DNA of 64,000 nucleotides from Clostridiales bacterium (lineage in GTDB: Bacteria > Bacillota > Clostridia > Saccharofermentanales > Saccharofermentanaceae): assembly GCA_017478485.1 (NCBI GenBank), contig JAFVDI010000031.1:62001-126000 (forward strand), in the 5' to 3' direction. The notes under the pieces were generated by a model that had not been told where the DNA came from, did no database searches, and saw only the letters and a program-made list of their open reading frames with translations. Made by a program: the position numbers and the translations under genes. Positions 27,828 to 37,031 of the stretch are shown here, piece by piece; position 1 is the first letter of the stretch; the number at the start of each line of letters is the position of its first letter.

Positions 27828-29729
27828 ATGCCACCTGGAGCAAGAGGTATGGGCGGCCCTATGGGCGGCAAGTTCCTTACTGAAGAGGAGAAGGCCAATC
27901 AGCCAAAAGTAACGAAAGCGCTCCTGAAGCGTGTTTTCTCATATCTGAAACCTTATACGAAGCAGCTTATACTCGTTCTCATCTGCATCATCGTATCTTC
28001 GTTTTTCTCTCTCATGCCTTCGATGATCACAGGCAAGATCCTTGACGACGGTCTCATGAAAAGAGACTTTAAGGCGCTGATCTACTATATCGTTCTTTCG
28101 CTCATAGTTACGCTCCTCGCGAGCCTCATAGGCGTAGCAGAAACATACATAAACACATGGATAGCTCAGCACATAACGTATGACATGCGCAACCAGATGT
28201 ATTCGCATCTGCAGAGTATGTCGCAGAGGTTCTTTACGACAAATAACCAGGGCGACATCATTACAAGGATGACGAGTGACATTGACGGCGTGAAGTCTGT
28301 TATTACGAGCACTTTCAGTAGCATCCTTTCCAACTCGATCACTCTGATAATCGCCATGATCGCGATGTTCCAGAAGAACTGGATCCTCGCGCTTGTAGGC
28401 ATCGTTATCGTTCCTTTGTTCACTATCCCCACGAGAAGTGCAGGAAAGAGAAGATGGTCACTGACAAACGAGTCACAGCAGGTCAATGACGAAGTCAACG
28501 GAATACTTAACGAGACATTGTCTGTCAGCGGACAGCTCCTGGTAAAGCTTTTCGGCAAGGAGAAGTACGAGTACGACAGATATGAGCAGGCAAACCGAAA
28601 GATGATAGGCCTCAACATCAAAGAGAGCATGGCCGGAAGATGGTTCCGTGTAGTCCTTACCACCTTTACGAGCATCGGACCTATGCTGCTTTATCTGGCC
28701 GGCGGCGTCCTCATGATGAAATACGATTCAAACATCACGATAGGTGACATTTCAGTGCTCGTAGCCCTTCTCGGAAGAATGTACATGCCTGTAAACAGCC
28801 TGCTCAACATACAGGTCGACTGGATCAGATCGATGGCGCTCTTTACGAGGATCTTTGACTATTTCGATATCCCTGTCGAGATCAAGAACGCTCCTGATGC
28901 CGTAATCCCCAACAAGGTTACCGGAAACGTTGTTTTCGAGCATGTTGAATTCTCATACGACAAGTCAAAGCAGATCCTAAAGGATATAAATTTTACGCTT
29001 GAAGCAGGCAGCAGCATCGCCATAGTCGGACCTTCAGGTTCGGGCAAGAGTACGATAGTAAACCTTATTCCAAGGCTTTACGATGTCGATAACGGAACGG
29101 TAACCTTTGACGGAACAGATGTAAGAAAACTGGACCTTACGTTTCTGAGAAACCAGGTTGGCGTTGTCTCCCAGGAAACGTATCTGTTTAACGGAAGCGT
29201 CAGGGACAACCTCCTGTATGCGAAACCCGATGCGACTGAAGAGGACATGATCGCAGCTCTCAAAAAGGCCAATATCTGGGACTTCATCGAAAAGCAGGAG
29301 AAGGGACTTGATACTGAGGTCGGAAACCGCGGGTTAAAGCTTTCCGGAGGCGAGAAACAGCGTATATCGATAGCGAGGATAATACTCAAGGACCCGACGA
29401 TCTTTATCTTTGATGAGGCTACATCAGCGCTTGATTCCATTTCCGAAAAGAAGATCCAGGATGCGATCGATCCGATCATAAAGAGCAAGACCAGCATCCT
29501 TATCGCGCACAGGCTTTCGACGATCCTTGCAGCCGACGAGATCCTTGTAGTCAAGGACGGAACCATAGCCGAGCGCGGAACCCATAAAGAGCTCCTCGGT
29601 AAAGAGGGTATCTACCGTGAACTCTATGAAACCCAGTTTTCCAAAGCTCTCATTGAAGAGGACGGTGTATCCGAGCTCGAGCAGTATATCTGGGGAACCC
29701 AGCCTGCAGACGAGCCTTTTGAAGAATAA
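27828..29729 (+). CDS. ABC transporter, exporter type, fused permease and ATPase
   Basis: 633 residues. After a Gly-rich start (GARGMGGPMGGKF) there is a six-helix ABC type-1 transmembrane domain (about 45-325), then an ATPase domain with Walker A GPSGSGKST (near 403), signature LSGGEKQR (near 505), Walker B IFIFDEATSALD (near 525) and the H-loop IAHRLS. It is a half transporter that must dimerise; relatives in Clostridia often come as pairs of adjacent genes, but no partner lies here, so it may form a homodimer. Substrate unknown (drugs, lipids or peptides). Divergent from the vanZ cluster. Confidence 0.9.
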   Translation: MPPGARGMGGPMGGKFLTEEEKANQPKVTKALLKRVFSYLKPYTKQLILVLICIIVSSFFSLMPSMITGKILDDGLMKRDFKALIYYIVLSLIVTLLASLIGVAETYINTWIAQHITYDMRNQMYSHLQSMSQRFFTTNNQGDIITRMTSDIDGVKSVITSTFSSILSNSITLIIAMIAMFQKNWILALVGIVIVPLFTIPTRSAGKRRWSLTNESQQVNDEVNGILNETLSVSGQLLVKLFGKEKYEYDRYEQANRKMIGLNIKESMAGRWFRVVLTTFTSIGPMLLYLAGGVLMMKYDSNITIGDISVLVALLGRMYMPVNSLLNIQVDWIRSMALFTRIFDYFDIPVEIKNAPDAVIPNKVTGNVVFEHVEFSYDKSKQILKDINFTLEAGSSIAIVGPSGSGKSTIVNLIPRLYDVDNGTVTFDGTDVRKLDLTFLRNQVGVVSQETYLFNGSVRDNLLYAKPDATEEDMIAALKKANIWDFIEKQEKGLDTEVGNRGLKLSGGEKQRISIARIILKDPTIFIFDEATSALDSISEKKIQDAIDPIIKSKTSILIAHRLSTILAADEILVVKDGTIAERGTHKELLGKEGIYRELYETQFSKALIEEDGVSELEQYIWGTQPADEPFEE

Positions 29730-29826
29730 AATACAACGGATATTTATATTTCGGTCAAGATTTATTAATCACCTTTTTTTATGATTTTGATACTATTGAT
29801 GTATAAAAATCATTGAGAGGTGCCTT

Positions 29827-31293
29827 ATGATCTATCTGAGTGTTGCAGGCATAATCAACGTCATATTTGTAGCAGTGGGTCTTGGTATTTGCAGCGTAAG
29901 CGTGATTCAGGTCGGATCAGGCATGCATATCCGTAAGGAAGCCAAAGGTTACCTGCAGGTATTCTTTACCATGATCAACATCTACCTCTTCATGTATCTG
30001 TTCAGGATACTGCTTGAGGGACATCCCGGAAATGTTATCAGAGTCATTATCCATATCGTTACTTTCACCGAAATGGTTGTTTCGGGTGTAATGATCTATC
30101 TGTTTTCGATCCTGGTGCTTTTCGTTGCCAACCCTACTGAGAAGGTCATGAAGCTGGTCAACAGAGTGCTCCTGGTCCTGGTCGGACTCCATGTGGTGAG
30201 CATGATAATAGATCAGTTTTCGAATTTCTTTTACTCATTTGATGAGTCGAATTTCTTCCACAGGGAGAAGGGCTTTCTGGTCTCGTTCATCATGCATATG
30301 CTGATGCTCTGTCAGAATGTTTTCCTACTTATCAGATACAGGGAAAAGATCGATAAGAAGCTTTTATCGGCGCTGTGGTTATACATTCTTTTGCCTTTGG
30401 CAGGCATCGGTCTTCAGATCATCTGGCCCGACGTCCAGTTCTTCATCCTTGCATCGATAATCGGTGCTGCTTATCTCTATTTTATTATCATCAGCATTCA
30501 GATCACGAGATACCACAGCCAGCAGATCGAAAAGGACCGTATCGACAATGAGCTCACAATGGCCACAAGGATACAGTCTGAGACGCTGCCCAATATCTTC
30601 CCGGCATTCCCGGATCGTGAAGACTTCAATATCCACGCTACGATGAATCCGGCTAAAGAGGTCGGCGGAGATTTTTATGATTTCTTCCTGCTCGATGATA
30701 CTCACCTCGGAATCGTAATGGCAGACGTTTCGGGAAAAGGCATTCCGGCGGCACTTTTCATGATGGTATCCAAGATCCTGATCCAGAACATTGCCATGAT
30801 GGGAAACAGTCCTGAGGAAACGCTGAAGTTCGTTAACAACCAACTCTGTTCCAACAACCCGGAAGACATGTTCGTCACGGTCTGGTACGGAAGTCTCGAC
30901 CTTGAGACCGGCACTCTGACGGCTGCCAGCGCAGGACATGAGTATCCGTATCTTAAGATGCCGGACGGCAGATTTGAGATGGTCAAGGACAGGCACGGCC
31001 TTGTTATCGGTGGCATGCCCGGCGTCAACTACAAGCAGTATGAACTCTATCTCGAACCGGGTTCTAAGCTTTTCCTTTATACAGACGGTGTTCCGGAAGC
31101 TACCAATGCGGAACAGGAACTCTTTGGACCCGAGCGTCTGCTCGAAGCTCTGCGCGGCGCGGAGGACAAGGAACCCAAGGATATCCTTACCCATGTGGAA
31201 TCCTCTGTTAAGGCGTTTGTTAAAGATGCGCCCCAGTTTGACGATCTGACCATGCTTTGCCTCGAATATCACGGACCGAAAGTGGCAAAATAA
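29827..31293 (+). CDS. 7TM sensor with SpoIIE/RsbU-type PP2C phosphatase
   Basis: 488 residues. Residues 1-225 form about seven hydrophobic helices. A short coiled coil (QQIEKDRIDNELTMATRIQS) leads to the PP2C-like phosphatase domain (about 255-485) with AKEVGGDFYDFF, IVMADVSGKGIPAALFM and FDDLTML as metal-site motifs. Such RsbU-like proteins dephosphorylate anti-anti-sigma factors in partner switching, so the likely role is converting a membrane signal into release of an alternative sigma factor. No anti-sigma or STAS gene is adjacent. GAGAGGTG precedes the ATG. It is followed by a HAD gene after 15 bases. Confidence 0.88.
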   Translation: MIYLSVAGIINVIFVAVGLGICSVSVIQVGSGMHIRKEAKGYLQVFFTMINIYLFMYLFRILLEGHPGNVIRVIIHIVTFTEMVVSGVMIYLFSILVLFVANPTEKVMKLVNRVLLVLVGLHVVSMIIDQFSNFFYSFDESNFFHREKGFLVSFIMHMLMLCQNVFLLIRYREKIDKKLLSALWLYILLPLAGIGLQIIWPDVQFFILASIIGAAYLYFIIISIQITRYHSQQIEKDRIDNELTMATRIQSETLPNIFPAFPDREDFNIHATMNPAKEVGGDFYDFFLLDDTHLGIVMADVSGKGIPAALFMMVSKILIQNIAMMGNSPEETLKFVNNQLCSNNPEDMFVTVWYGSLDLETGTLTAASAGHEYPYLKMPDGRFEMVKDRHGLVIGGMPGVNYKQYELYLEPGSKLFLYTDGVPEATNAEQELFGPERLLEALRGAEDKEPKDILTHVESSVKAFVKDAPQFDDLTMLCLEYHGPKVAK

Positions 31294-31308
31294 GTCACGG
31301 AGGTCCGC

Positions 31309-31911
31309 ATGATAAAAAACATAGTACTCGACATGGGAAATGTGCTTTTCGATTACAACCCCGATGTCATCTTAAACATGTTCTGTTCCTCGGATGAGGA
31401 AAAGGAAATAATCAGAAAAGAACTTTTTGACGGCCCGGAATGGCTGATGGGCGACAGGGGGGACATTAAGGACCGCGAGAGATATGATCTCGTTAAGGTC
31501 CGCGTACCCGAAAATCATCATGAGGCATTAAAGAACTGTGCGTTCAAGTGGGACCTTTGCATGAAGCCGCTCCCCGGAGCGGAGGAATTCTGCAGGACTG
31601 TAAAAGAACGCGGTTACGGGATTTATGTGCTGTCCAATGCCAGCGATCTTTTCTACGAATATTTCCCCAGGCTGCTTCCGCTGGATTTCTTTGACGGAGT
31701 GTTTGTTTCTTCAGATCATCTGATGCTCAAGCCCGCCGAAAAGATATACCGGACATTCCTTGAAAAATACGGCCTGAATGCCGAAGAATGCCTGTTTATA
31801 GATGACGGGGAAGAGAACGTTGAAGGCGCGAAAGCCGTTGGTTTTAACGGCTGGGTCTTCGACGGTGATTATGAGAAGATCTCAGCATTTCTAAAAGGTT
31901 TTGCGGATTGA
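31309..31911 (+). CDS. HAD-superfamily hydrolase
   Basis: 200 residues. Motif I DMGNVLFDYNP (residues 7-17) with GN after the nucleophile Asp, motif II LSNASD near residue 109, motif III lysine in MLKPAEKIYR and motif IV FIDDGEENVEGAKAVG near residue 165. This pattern belongs to subfamily IA, near haloacid dehalogenase and epoxide-hydrolase-like phosphatases. The substrate cannot be set from sequence. Just 15 bases after the phosphatase gene with CACGGAGGTCCGC, so it is probably co-transcribed. Confidence 0.88.
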   Translation: MIKNIVLDMGNVLFDYNPDVILNMFCSSDEEKEIIRKELFDGPEWLMGDRGDIKDRERYDLVKVRVPENHHEALKNCAFKWDLCMKPLPGAEEFCRTVKERGYGIYVLSNASDLFYEYFPRLLPLDFFDGVFVSSDHLMLKPAEKIYRTFLEKYGLNAEECLFIDDGEENVEGAKAVGFNGWVFDGDYEKISAFLKGFAD

Positions 31912-31996
31912 TCTGCATATTGCGATGCAGAGATTGATCGCGGTGGCGAAAGGAATGCGCTTGCCTTTGAGGGCCTGTAAAAAGTCTAAAAACTAA

Positions 31997-33388
31997 TCAG
32001 GAAAGGACTTTGGACGCTTTTTCGGGTTCGGCCAAATTCCATTTCTTTTCGATCTTTTTGAAGATCGAAAGTGCGATAAACATGCCGCAAAGACCTGCCG
32101 CGATCCATGCCAGCGGGTCTGAAGCAACGGCTATATAGTAGTTATGAGCATATATCGCATAGAAGGATGTTATGATCCTTGCGGCGAGTTCGACGAAGCC
32201 GAGGACCATTGCGATGCTTGCGTATCCGATCGACTGGATCGTGTGTCTGTAGATAAAGATCATTGCGAGGAAGAAATAACAGACGGCGCACTCGATGATA
32301 TATGTCCTTGCCCACGGAATGTAAACGGAGACATCAACTTCTGAATCGAAGAAGATCCACAGTACATGGGGAACAAGGAAAACGGCCAGGAGTGCTGCGG
32401 CTATCGAGTAGACCACATAGATCTTCAAAGCGGCTTTGACACCCTGTCTGATCCTGCCCATGTCGCGTGCACCATAGTTCTGACCGGCATATGCGGCCAT
32501 GGTCTGGCCGACGGTGAACATGCCCTGAGTGATTATTCCCTGGAACTTGCTCGCAGCTGCAATGGCGGTTACAGCGACAGAATCGAATACGTTGAATGCA
32601 CTCTGCATAATGACGGTTCCGGATGCGGTTATGCTGTACTGAACAGCCATCGGTATACCGTATTTAAGCTGCTGCTTTATGGATGAAGAACTGATCTTCC
32701 AGTCATGCTTCTCAGGCCTTAACATAGGCATTTTTGCATAGATGTAGATTACGCAAAGCGCCATTGCGATGCCTTGCGATATTACAGTAGCGAGTGCTGC
32801 GCCAAAAGTCTCCAAATGGAAACTGATGATAAACAGAAGATCGAGGCCGATGTTCAGTGCGGCAGAGAAGAGCAGGAAGAGGAGCGGCATCTTGCTGTTG
32901 CCGATCGCTCTCATCAAAGAAGCGAAGTAGTTGTACATGATCATGCAGACAATGCCTGCGCATATAGTAGAAATGTATGCGTATGCGTAATCGAAGATAT
33001 CTTCGGGTGTATTCATGAGTTTAAGCAAAGGCCGCATGAATATAAGACCGGCTATGGTAATGACAGCTGCCGTGATCAATGACAGATAGAATCCGTTTGT
33101 GACGGATTCTTTTATTCCCTTGTGGTCAATGGCTCCGTATTTTTGGCTGGTTACAATGGTAAAGCCTGTTACCAGACCGTTGGAAGTTCCGATCATCAGG
33201 AACATGACCGTCCCTGTCGCGCCTACGGCACCGAGCGCCTGAGGGTTGACATAATGGCCGACGATAATGGTGTCCACGATGTTGTAGAGCTGCTGGGCCA
33301 CATTGCCTAAGAGCAGCGTCATCGTGAACCTGAATATGATCGACATCGGGTTGCCCTTTGTCATGTCAGTGTCAGTTCTTTTCGCCAT
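31997..33388 (-). CDS. MATE family efflux transporter
   Basis: 463 residues from ATG 33388, which follows GGAAGGC; a longer frame to 33415 is less likely. About 12 hydrophobic helices in two homologous halves. The N-terminal part has TKGNPMSIIFRFTMTLLLGNV and DTIIVGHYVNPQALGAVGAT, the typical MATE start. It probably exports cationic drugs or metabolites using Na+ or H+ gradients. Monocistronic. Confidence 0.92.
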   Translation of the reverse strand: MAKRTDTDMTKGNPMSIIFRFTMTLLLGNVAQQLYNIVDTIIVGHYVNPQALGAVGATGTVMFLMIGTSNGLVTGFTIVTSQKYGAIDHKGIKESVTNGFYLSLITAAVITIAGLIFMRPLLKLMNTPEDIFDYAYAYISTICAGIVCMIMYNYFASLMRAIGNSKMPLLFLLFSAALNIGLDLLFIISFHLETFGAALATVISQGIAMALCVIYIYAKMPMLRPEKHDWKISSSSIKQQLKYGIPMAVQYSITASGTVIMQSAFNVFDSVAVTAIAAASKFQGIITQGMFTVGQTMAAYAGQNYGARDMGRIRQGVKAALKIYVVYSIAAALLAVFLVPHVLWIFFDSEVDVSVYIPWARTYIIECAVCYFFLAMIFIYRHTIQSIGYASIAMVLGFVELAARIITSFYAIYAHNYYIAVASDPLAWIAAGLCGMFIALSIFKKIEKKWNLAEPEKASKVLS

Positions 33389-33485
33389 AAATGCCTTCCA
33401 AAATAAATACAGCACATTATATGACTGTACCTGGAATATTACTATCAGATAGATTGATAAACTGTATTATAGCTATCAATAAAGA

Positions 33486-33507
33486 ACCCGGAGGACTTGC
33501 TCCGGGT
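33486..33507 (-). terminator. Terminator downstream of the TP-repeat lipoprotein gene
   Basis: ACCCGGAG/CTCCGGGT arms with a 6-base loop. Read on the minus strand it is followed by TCTTTATT, fitting a terminator for the lipoprotein gene that ends at 33514. Confidence 0.75.
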
Positions 33508-33513
33508 ATCTTG

Positions 33514-34206
33514 TTATTTGTTTGCTGATTTCAGGTAATAGTTGATCCAGAAACTCTTGGTGTTGCCGTTAACGAGCCATCCGCAATTTGTTTCATATTT
33601 CTTGTTGACCTTATAAAGTGAATATTTTGTGGTTTTGTTCTTATAAGTTGCGGTTGGTTTCTTATACTTTTTCTTCAGCAGTTTCGAGTACTTGGTGTAG
33701 TAACTCTGAAGCTTGGCTTTTTCATCTGTCGAGTTGTTCATGCCGATGAAGACTACTTTGTCTTTGTTTTTGCCGGTTCCTGTCATTATGGAAAGACCAT
33801 TGAAGTGAACGCCTTCAACAGTGAAATCAACATTGAAATTATGGTTGCGCTCGTAGACCTGGGCATTTCCCAATGACTCGCCGACATATTTTTCAACGAT
33901 CTTCTGAGCCTGATCAACGGATTTGCCCATCGTCGAAGACATCATCGAAAAGACATTTGCAAAAGTCTTGGGAACCGGTGTAGGAGTTGGTGTCGGAGAT
34001 GGTGTGGGCTCGGGTGTAGGAGTAGGTGTAGGAGTAGGCTCCGGTGTAGGCGTGGGCGCAGCCTCTGTTGTTTCAACAGTGGTAGTTTCAGTTGTTTCGG
34101 AAGCAGTGGTTGTTTCAGACTGCTTGGTATTGTTTGCGCATGAACATAAAGAAGCTGCAAGAGCACAAACTAAGATCAAAGATACAAATCCGGTCAATCT
34201 CTTCAT
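33514..34206 (-). CDS. Lipoprotein with Thr/Pro-repeat linker
   Basis: 230 residues. Signal peptide with lipobox LCSC (Cys near residue 23). A Thr/Ser-rich part (SETTTASETTETTT) leads to a linker of alternating Pro-Thr with Glu spacers (about 50-80), which should be extended, crossing or spanning the wall. The C-terminal 140 residues are basic, Tyr- and Lys-rich (YKNKTTKYSLYKVNKKYETN), and include FSMMSSTMGKSVDQAQKIVE. The domain family is not recognised. The repeat makes an artefactual Val-Gly open frame on the other strand. The neighbouring plus-strand genes encode two more linker lipoproteins. Confidence 0.78.
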   Translation of the reverse strand: MKRLTGFVSLILVCALAASLCSCANNTKQSETTTASETTETTTVETTEAAPTPTPEPTPTPTPTPEPTPSPTPTPTPVPKTFANVFSMMSSTMGKSVDQAQKIVEKYVGESLGNAQVYERNHNFNVDFTVEGVHFNGLSIMTGTGKNKDKVVFIGMNNSTDEKAKLQSYYTKYSKLLKKKYKKPTATYKNKTTKYSLYKVNKKYETNCGWLVNGNTKSFWINYYLKSANK

Positions 34207-34478
34207 TTCGTCACCCCCGAAAATTAATAAATATATTTATGCAAAAAAATGAGAAATAATCAATAGATTTTGTCTGGTGTTTCCATTCCGGATAAGACAT
34301 GTCCTTTATTTTCGTGTGACATTTTCGTGCAAATCAACACTTCGCATTCAGTCTGTTGTTTTTGCTACATCAGCAAACGACATTGTTCATTGTTTTGAGT
34401 ACATACCGATGGTTAAATCAGGCCGTTGACTAAAGAACAACAACCATCAAACAACAAACAAGGAAGGACACTAATGAT
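34207..34478. other. Divergent promoter region between linker lipoprotein genes
   Basis: About 270 gene-free bases separate two divergent lipoprotein genes. AT-rich stretches and a CTTTATT/AATAAATATAT-like section are present near 34220-34260, but no convincing -35/-10 pair, operator or terminator could be picked out. The region must hold both promoters. Confidence 0.4.
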
Positions 34479-35282
34479 ATGAACAAGAGAATTTTGGTAC
34501 CTATTGCAACAGGCTTGGTTTTTGCAACGGTTTTGGCAGCCGGATGTGCTGCCAATAAGCGCACAAAGCCAGCTTCGATCGCACCTGCCGTATTAAACGA
34601 ATCTTCGGCAACGGCAGCAACGACGACACGTCCGAGCATTGTTGAATCAACCGTTCAGAAGATAATTACGGTCTATAAAGAAGCTCCGACTGAAGCTACG
34701 ACAACTACAACTGAAGCAACAACGACTACTGCCAAGCCTACGGCAACTCCCAAGCCCACGGCAAAGCCTACAGCCAAGCCTACAAAGAAGCCGACCGCAA
34801 AGCCCACCAAAAAGCCTACTAAGAAACCTACGGCTAAGCCCACGGTAAAGAAGACAACCGCAGAAACAGCCAAGACAAATACTTTGAAGACAGTTTCCAA
34901 TAACATCTCCGATTCCGCAAAGCAGATCACCGGTATATATCACGGTCCGTGGTCTGATGTCACCATTGACGGAACAAATCTTCAGCGCGTAAAGATCACG
35001 GCTACTATCCATGATTCTGAAGACTCATCCAAAGCATCAGTATGGAAGATGGAAGGCAAGTACAATCCTGCGACAGGCGCAATCCTCTACACCAACTGCA
35101 CCAAGGTCAATTATGAGTATGACAGCAATAACAATGTAGCTGCAAAGAATACTGCATACAGCAATGGACAGGGCAAGATCGTTATCGGCAACGGTATGGT
35201 TACCTGGCACGACTATCAGGAGCATATCGCTGAAGACATGACATTCATTTCGGCAAAGACTCATGATCACGGTTCAAATTAA
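34479..35282 (+). CDS. Lipoprotein with Lys-Pro-Thr linker (copy A)
   Basis: 267 residues. Lipobox LAAGC places the lipidated Cys near residue 23. Residues about 55-130 are a low-complexity linker: a Thr/Glu part, then repeats of the type AKPTAKPTKKPT that are strongly basic. The C-terminal domain (about 145-262) is probably a beta fold with VTIDGTNLQRVKITATIHD, MEGKYNPATGAILYTNC and GQGKIVIGNGMVTWHDY. This domain is clearly related to the next gene's, so the pair arose by duplication. A basic linker suggests ionic contact with wall teichoic acid. GGAAGG upstream is a rather distant ribosome-binding site. Confidence 0.75.
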   Translation: MNKRILVPIATGLVFATVLAAGCAANKRTKPASIAPAVLNESSATAATTTRPSIVESTVQKIITVYKEAPTEATTTTTEATTTTAKPTATPKPTAKPTAKPTKKPTAKPTKKPTKKPTAKPTVKKTTAETAKTNTLKTVSNNISDSAKQITGIYHGPWSDVTIDGTNLQRVKITATIHDSEDSSKASVWKMEGKYNPATGAILYTNCTKVNYEYDSNNNVAAKNTAYSNGQGKIVIGNGMVTWHDYQEHIAEDMTFISAKTHDHGSN

Positions 35283-35309
35283 TATAAAGAGTAGAAGGAA
35301 GATAACGAA

Positions 35310-36077
35310 ATGAATAAGAAGATCATTGCCCTTATAGCAACAGGCGCCATCCTCACAACAGCCGTAGCTGCCGGATGCGCTGCACAAAAGAAAACAAATT
35401 CCGTAAATGAAGTCATTTCCGCACTTGAGTCAGCTGTCGTATCTGAGACTGAACCGGGAAGTGCTGAAATGAAAGCATCAGTTGATACAGCAGAAACAAC
35501 TGCGGAAACAACTCCTACGACTGAAATAATCGTCAGTGAGATATCAGCAGAAGACATTGGCCTCATCAAGGATGTCGCTAAGGCTTCTGCAAAGAAGAGC
35601 AGCAAGAAGCCGGCTGCAAAGAAAACAACACAGACAAAGACAACCAAGCCCTCCAAGTCAACTGATAAAACTACAGTTAAAACGACAGAAAAGCCTGCTG
35701 CGGACAAGAAGACAGAAGAGAGTAAGCTGATCTCGGAATATGACAGACAGAAGTATTCATCTGTGGTCTATGTCTGCGATAACACCAATGTAAAGATCGA
35801 TGCAACCAATCCGAAAAGATGCCAGGTAACCATCAGGGTCAAGTCCGGAAAGAACTATTTCGAATACACCATGAGCGGAAAACTTAACCGCAGGACCGGA
35901 GTGCTGAACTACACGAACGGCGAAAAGAAAGAGTATGTTCCGAACGGCAGGAAGATCGAATTAAAGGGACAGATCTTCACCAAAGGCCAGGGCAGGATCA
36001 CATTCCTGACGAACGGAATTACCTGGAGAGACTGCAAAGACGGGATCGACAAGACAATGAAGCTTACCCGTTCATAA
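35310..36077 (+). CDS. Lipoprotein with Lys-Thr-rich linker (copy B)
   Basis: 255 residues, 27 bases after copy A, with AAGGAAG before the ATG. Signal peptide ending in VAAGC. The linker (about 95-140) is again basic and Thr-rich (KASAKKSSKKPAAKKTTQTK). The C-terminal domain aligns with copy A: SGKLNRRTGVLNYTNG corresponds to EGKYNPATGAILYTNC, and GQGRITFLTNGITWRDC to GQGKIVIGNGMVTWHDY. The linkers have diverged much more than the end domains, as expected for flexible spacers. Function unknown; terminator follows. Confidence 0.75.
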   Translation: MNKKIIALIATGAILTTAVAAGCAAQKKTNSVNEVISALESAVVSETEPGSAEMKASVDTAETTAETTPTTEIIVSEISAEDIGLIKDVAKASAKKSSKKPAAKKTTQTKTTKPSKSTDKTTVKTTEKPAADKKTEESKLISEYDRQKYSSVVYVCDNTNVKIDATNPKRCQVTIRVKSGKNYFEYTMSGKLNRRTGVLNYTNGEKKEYVPNGRKIELKGQIFTKGQGRITFLTNGITWRDCKDGIDKTMKLTRS

Positions 36078-36113
36078 TGCAATGCCATCCGGAAGGTAAA
36101 CTAAAACAAATGA

Positions 36114-36150
36114 CAATGCCCCGTGCTCTTTTAAGAGCAGGGGTATTTTA
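36114..36150 (+). terminator. Terminator after the lipoprotein pair
   Basis: CCCCGTGCTCTT/AAGAGCAGGGG arms (one bulged base) with a tiny TT loop, followed by TATTTTATT. Ends the two-gene lipoprotein operon. Confidence 0.85.
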
Positions 36151-36200
36151 TTCTTATGCCGTGTTATAATCTTTCGGAAAATATCTTTTCAGGAGCTTAT

Positions 36201-37031
36201 ATGGACGCTTTGCATATCAAAAAACAGAAACTGGAAGATTATCTTAAGGAGCTTGGAAGCGTTGCCGTGGCTTTTTCTTCAGGCGTCGATTCCACATTCC
36301 TTCTTAAGACTGCAAAGGAAGTCCTGAAGGATAAGGTTATAGCAATAACCGCTAAATCCTGTTCTTTTCCCGGCCGTGAGCTTAAGGAAGCAACAGCCTT
36401 CTGCGAAAAGGAAGGGATAAAGCAGATCGTTGTAGAATCCGAGGAACTGTCGATCGAAGGATTCCGCGAGAATCCCAAGAACCGCTGCTATCTGTGCAAG
36501 CATGAACTTTTCACGAAACTGAAGGAGGTTGCCGGGGAAAACGGCATGGCCTATGTTGTCGAGGGTTCGAATCTTGATGACAACGGAGACTACCGTCCGG
36601 GCCTTAAGGCGATCGCGGAGCTTGATATCAAGAGCCCGCTCCGTTATGCCGATCTGACTAAGGATGACATCAGGCTCCTTTCAAAAGAGATGGATCTTCC
36701 CACGTGGGACAAGCCTTCTTTTGCATGTCTTGCCTCACGTTTTGTTTATGGAGAGACGATAAGCGAAAAGAAGCTGAAGATGGTTGAAGAAGCCGAACAG
36801 TTTCTGCTTGATCTCGGTTTTAAACAGGTCCGCGTTCGCATACACGGAAACATAGCGCGTATCGAAGTGCTTCCCGCCGAACTTACCAGACTTGCGGGTG
36901 AAGATATCCGTGAAAAAGTATATTCTTCATTTAAGCGTCTCGGTTTTGATTATGTTACTATGGATCTCGCAGGCTACCGGACAGGCAGCATGAATGAGAC
37001 ATTGAGCGGAGAAGAAAGAAACAATGCTTGA
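36201..37031 (+). CDS. larE: ATP-dependent sulfur transferase, LarE family
   Basis: 276 residues from ATG 36201 behind CAGGAGC (a longer frame from 36156 overlaps the TATAAT at 36165-36170). N-terminal PP-loop pyrophosphatase motif FSSGVDSTFL (near residue 21), NRCYLCKHELF near residue 95 and the conserved KPSFACLASRF near residue 170. LarE inserts sulfur into the nickel-pincer nucleotide cofactor of lactate racemase. Three cysteines are present (two in CYLC, one in CLASR), the arrangement reported for iron-sulfur-cluster-bearing rather than sacrificial LarE. No larB, larC or larA is present here, so the acceptor may lie elsewhere or differ. Overlaps tcdA by 8 bases. Confidence 0.86.
   Translation: MDALHIKKQKLEDYLKELGSVAVAFSSGVDSTFLLKTAKEVLKDKVIAITAKSCSFPGRELKEATAFCEKEGIKQIVVESEELSIEGFRENPKNRCYLCKHELFTKLKEVAGENGMAYVVEGSNLDDNGDYRPGLKAIAELDIKSPLRYADLTKDDIRLLSKEMDLPTWDKPSFACLASRFVYGETISEKKLKMVEEAEQFLLDLGFKQVRVRIHGNIARIEVLPAELTRLAGEDIREKVYSSFKRLGFDYVTMDLAGYRTGSMNETLSGEERNNA

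Noticed and set aside
30379..31272. Antisense open frame over the 7TM-PP2C phosphatase gene
   Set aside because: The plus-strand frame has a ribosome-binding site and known motifs; the antisense frame has no recognisable domain.
33923..34252. Gly/Val-repeat open frame opposite the Pro-Thr lipoprotein
   Set aside because: The GV repeat is the reverse reading of the Pro-Thr repeat and lacks a ribosome-binding site.
34647..35012. Antisense Gly/Leu/Arg-rich frames opposite the Lys-Pro-Thr lipoprotein
   Set aside because: Mirror of the low-complexity linker coding sequence, not a gene.
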